Positions 63,815 to 64,000 of a stretch of 64,000 nt of DNA are shown piece by piece. Every line of letters begins with the position of its first letter. Positions within the stretch are counted from its first letter, which is position 1. Location of the stretch: NCBI RefSeq assembly GCF_030700245.1, contig NZ_JAUYZI010000021.1, positions 1 to 64,000 on the forward strand. The letters are read 5' to 3'. This DNA comes from Methylobacterium amylolyticum. Its GTDB lineage: Bacteria > Pseudomonadota > Alphaproteobacteria > Rhizobiales > Beijerinckiaceae. The position numbers were made by a program, and so were the translations under genes. The notes under the pieces were generated by a model. It ran no database searches and was not told the origin of the DNA. It saw nothing but the letters and a program-made list of their open reading frames with translations.

Positions 63815-64000
63815 ATGAACAGGCTCTCCGCCACTGACCGTGCGCGCATTCTGCACCTCCTGTGCGAGGGTAGTTCGATCCGCGCCGTGGTCCGCCTCAC
63901 CGGGGCCAGCAAGAACACCGTCGCCAAGCTGCTCGTGGACGCCGGGAAGGCGTGCGCGGCCTATCACGATGAGCACGTCCGCAATGTCCGGGCGAAGCGC
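63815..64000 (+). CDS. IS1-like transposase, N-terminal part
   Basis: The 62 codons before the window end read MNRLSATDRARILHLLCEGSSIRAVVRLTGASKNTVAKLLVDAGKACAAYHDEHVRNV. This is the helix-turn-helix start of IS1-family transposases common in Rhizobiales (AGALC.AY segment included). The DDE catalytic part lies beyond the edge. The ATG has TCGGAGGGCT upstream. The end of the insertion sequence on this side was not found. Confidence 0.75.
   Translation, partial: MNRLSATDRARILHLLCEGSSIRAVVRLTGASKNTVAKLLVDAGKACAAYHDEHVRNVRAKR

Larger units (their letters stand above)
55371..64000. mobile_element. Integrated element / genomic island, left part
   Basis: From the tRNA 3' remnant at 55371 onward the window has no core genes. 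It carries small, often AT-richer frames, a serine resolvase with site-like repeats, a BRO-N-like protein, a pRiA4b ORF-3 protein, broken gene pieces and an IS1-like transposase. If integration used the 3' half of a minus-strand tRNA gene, the restored intact tRNA should lie to the right of the window. No tyrosine integrase is seen in the part shown. Confidence 0.65.

Overview
The window is very GC-rich chromosomal DNA from an alphaproteobacterium, most likely Methylobacterium or a close relative (Hyphomicrobiales). Several things point there: a ChpT-type phosphotransferase, an EcfG sigma factor with its NepR anti-sigma factor, an Omp25-like porin, and intergenic palindromes of the kind scattered through Rhizobiales genomes. 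No rRNA gene, complete tRNA gene or CRISPR array was seen.

Layout, 1-55.1 kb (mostly core genome). 1-9.9 kb on the minus strand: porin fragment, pgeF, a MidA-like methyltransferase overlapping lgt, a secreted catalase-like peroxidase, a decayed VapBC pair, a VOC protein, an SMP-30 lactonase, a cupin and dnaB. 10.3-12.8 kb: rpsF-rpsR-DUF2232-rplI. 13.3-15.0 kb: three less-known genes. 15.1-21.8 kb, plus strand: pdxJ-acpS-lepB-rnc-era, a TacAT-like toxin-antitoxin pair, and two 16S rRNA modification enzymes. 22.3-38.7 kb: a translation and envelope run (rpsB, tsf, pyrH, frr, cdsA, dxr, rseP, bamA, lpxD). Between dxr and rseP it is interrupted by a lipase-like gene and an EmrAB-type efflux operon with a divergent TetR regulator and two near-identical 21-bp operators. 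38.8-45.4 kb: a CNNM/CorC transporter, small unknowns, cysQ and chpT. 45.7-51.4 kb: a compact chemotaxis operon cheA(hybrid)-cheW-cheY-cheB-cheR. 52.6-54.1 kb: an asparaginase-like and an isochorismatase-like hydrolase. 54.25-55.1 kb: ecfG-nepR, the general stress sigma factor and its antagonist.

Layout, 55.4-64 kb (accessory). This looks like an integrated element. It begins at a 33-bp tRNA 3'-end remnant (55371-55403, minus) and is filled with small, partly AT-rich and mostly unknown genes. They include a truncated SRAP gene, a BRO-N-like protein, a serine resolvase with an upstream array of inverted motifs that looks like its res site, a pRiA4b ORF-3 protein and an IS1-like transposase cut by the window end. 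Two proteins stand out. The 446-aa protein at 60082-61422 carries recognisable motifs A, B and C of the family A DNA polymerase / T7-type RNA polymerase palm. The 435-aa protein at 62301-63608 begins with the Thr-Asp-Lys pattern of proteasome-beta/HslV Ntn hydrolases and ends a chain of overlapping small genes. These two are the best candidates for undescribed biology in the window.

At least five intergenic repeat families were seen. One is a cluster of short hairpins found at two loci in opposite orientation, with changed stem sequences but the same order of parts. All functional assignments rest on motif recognition by eye; no database search was run.
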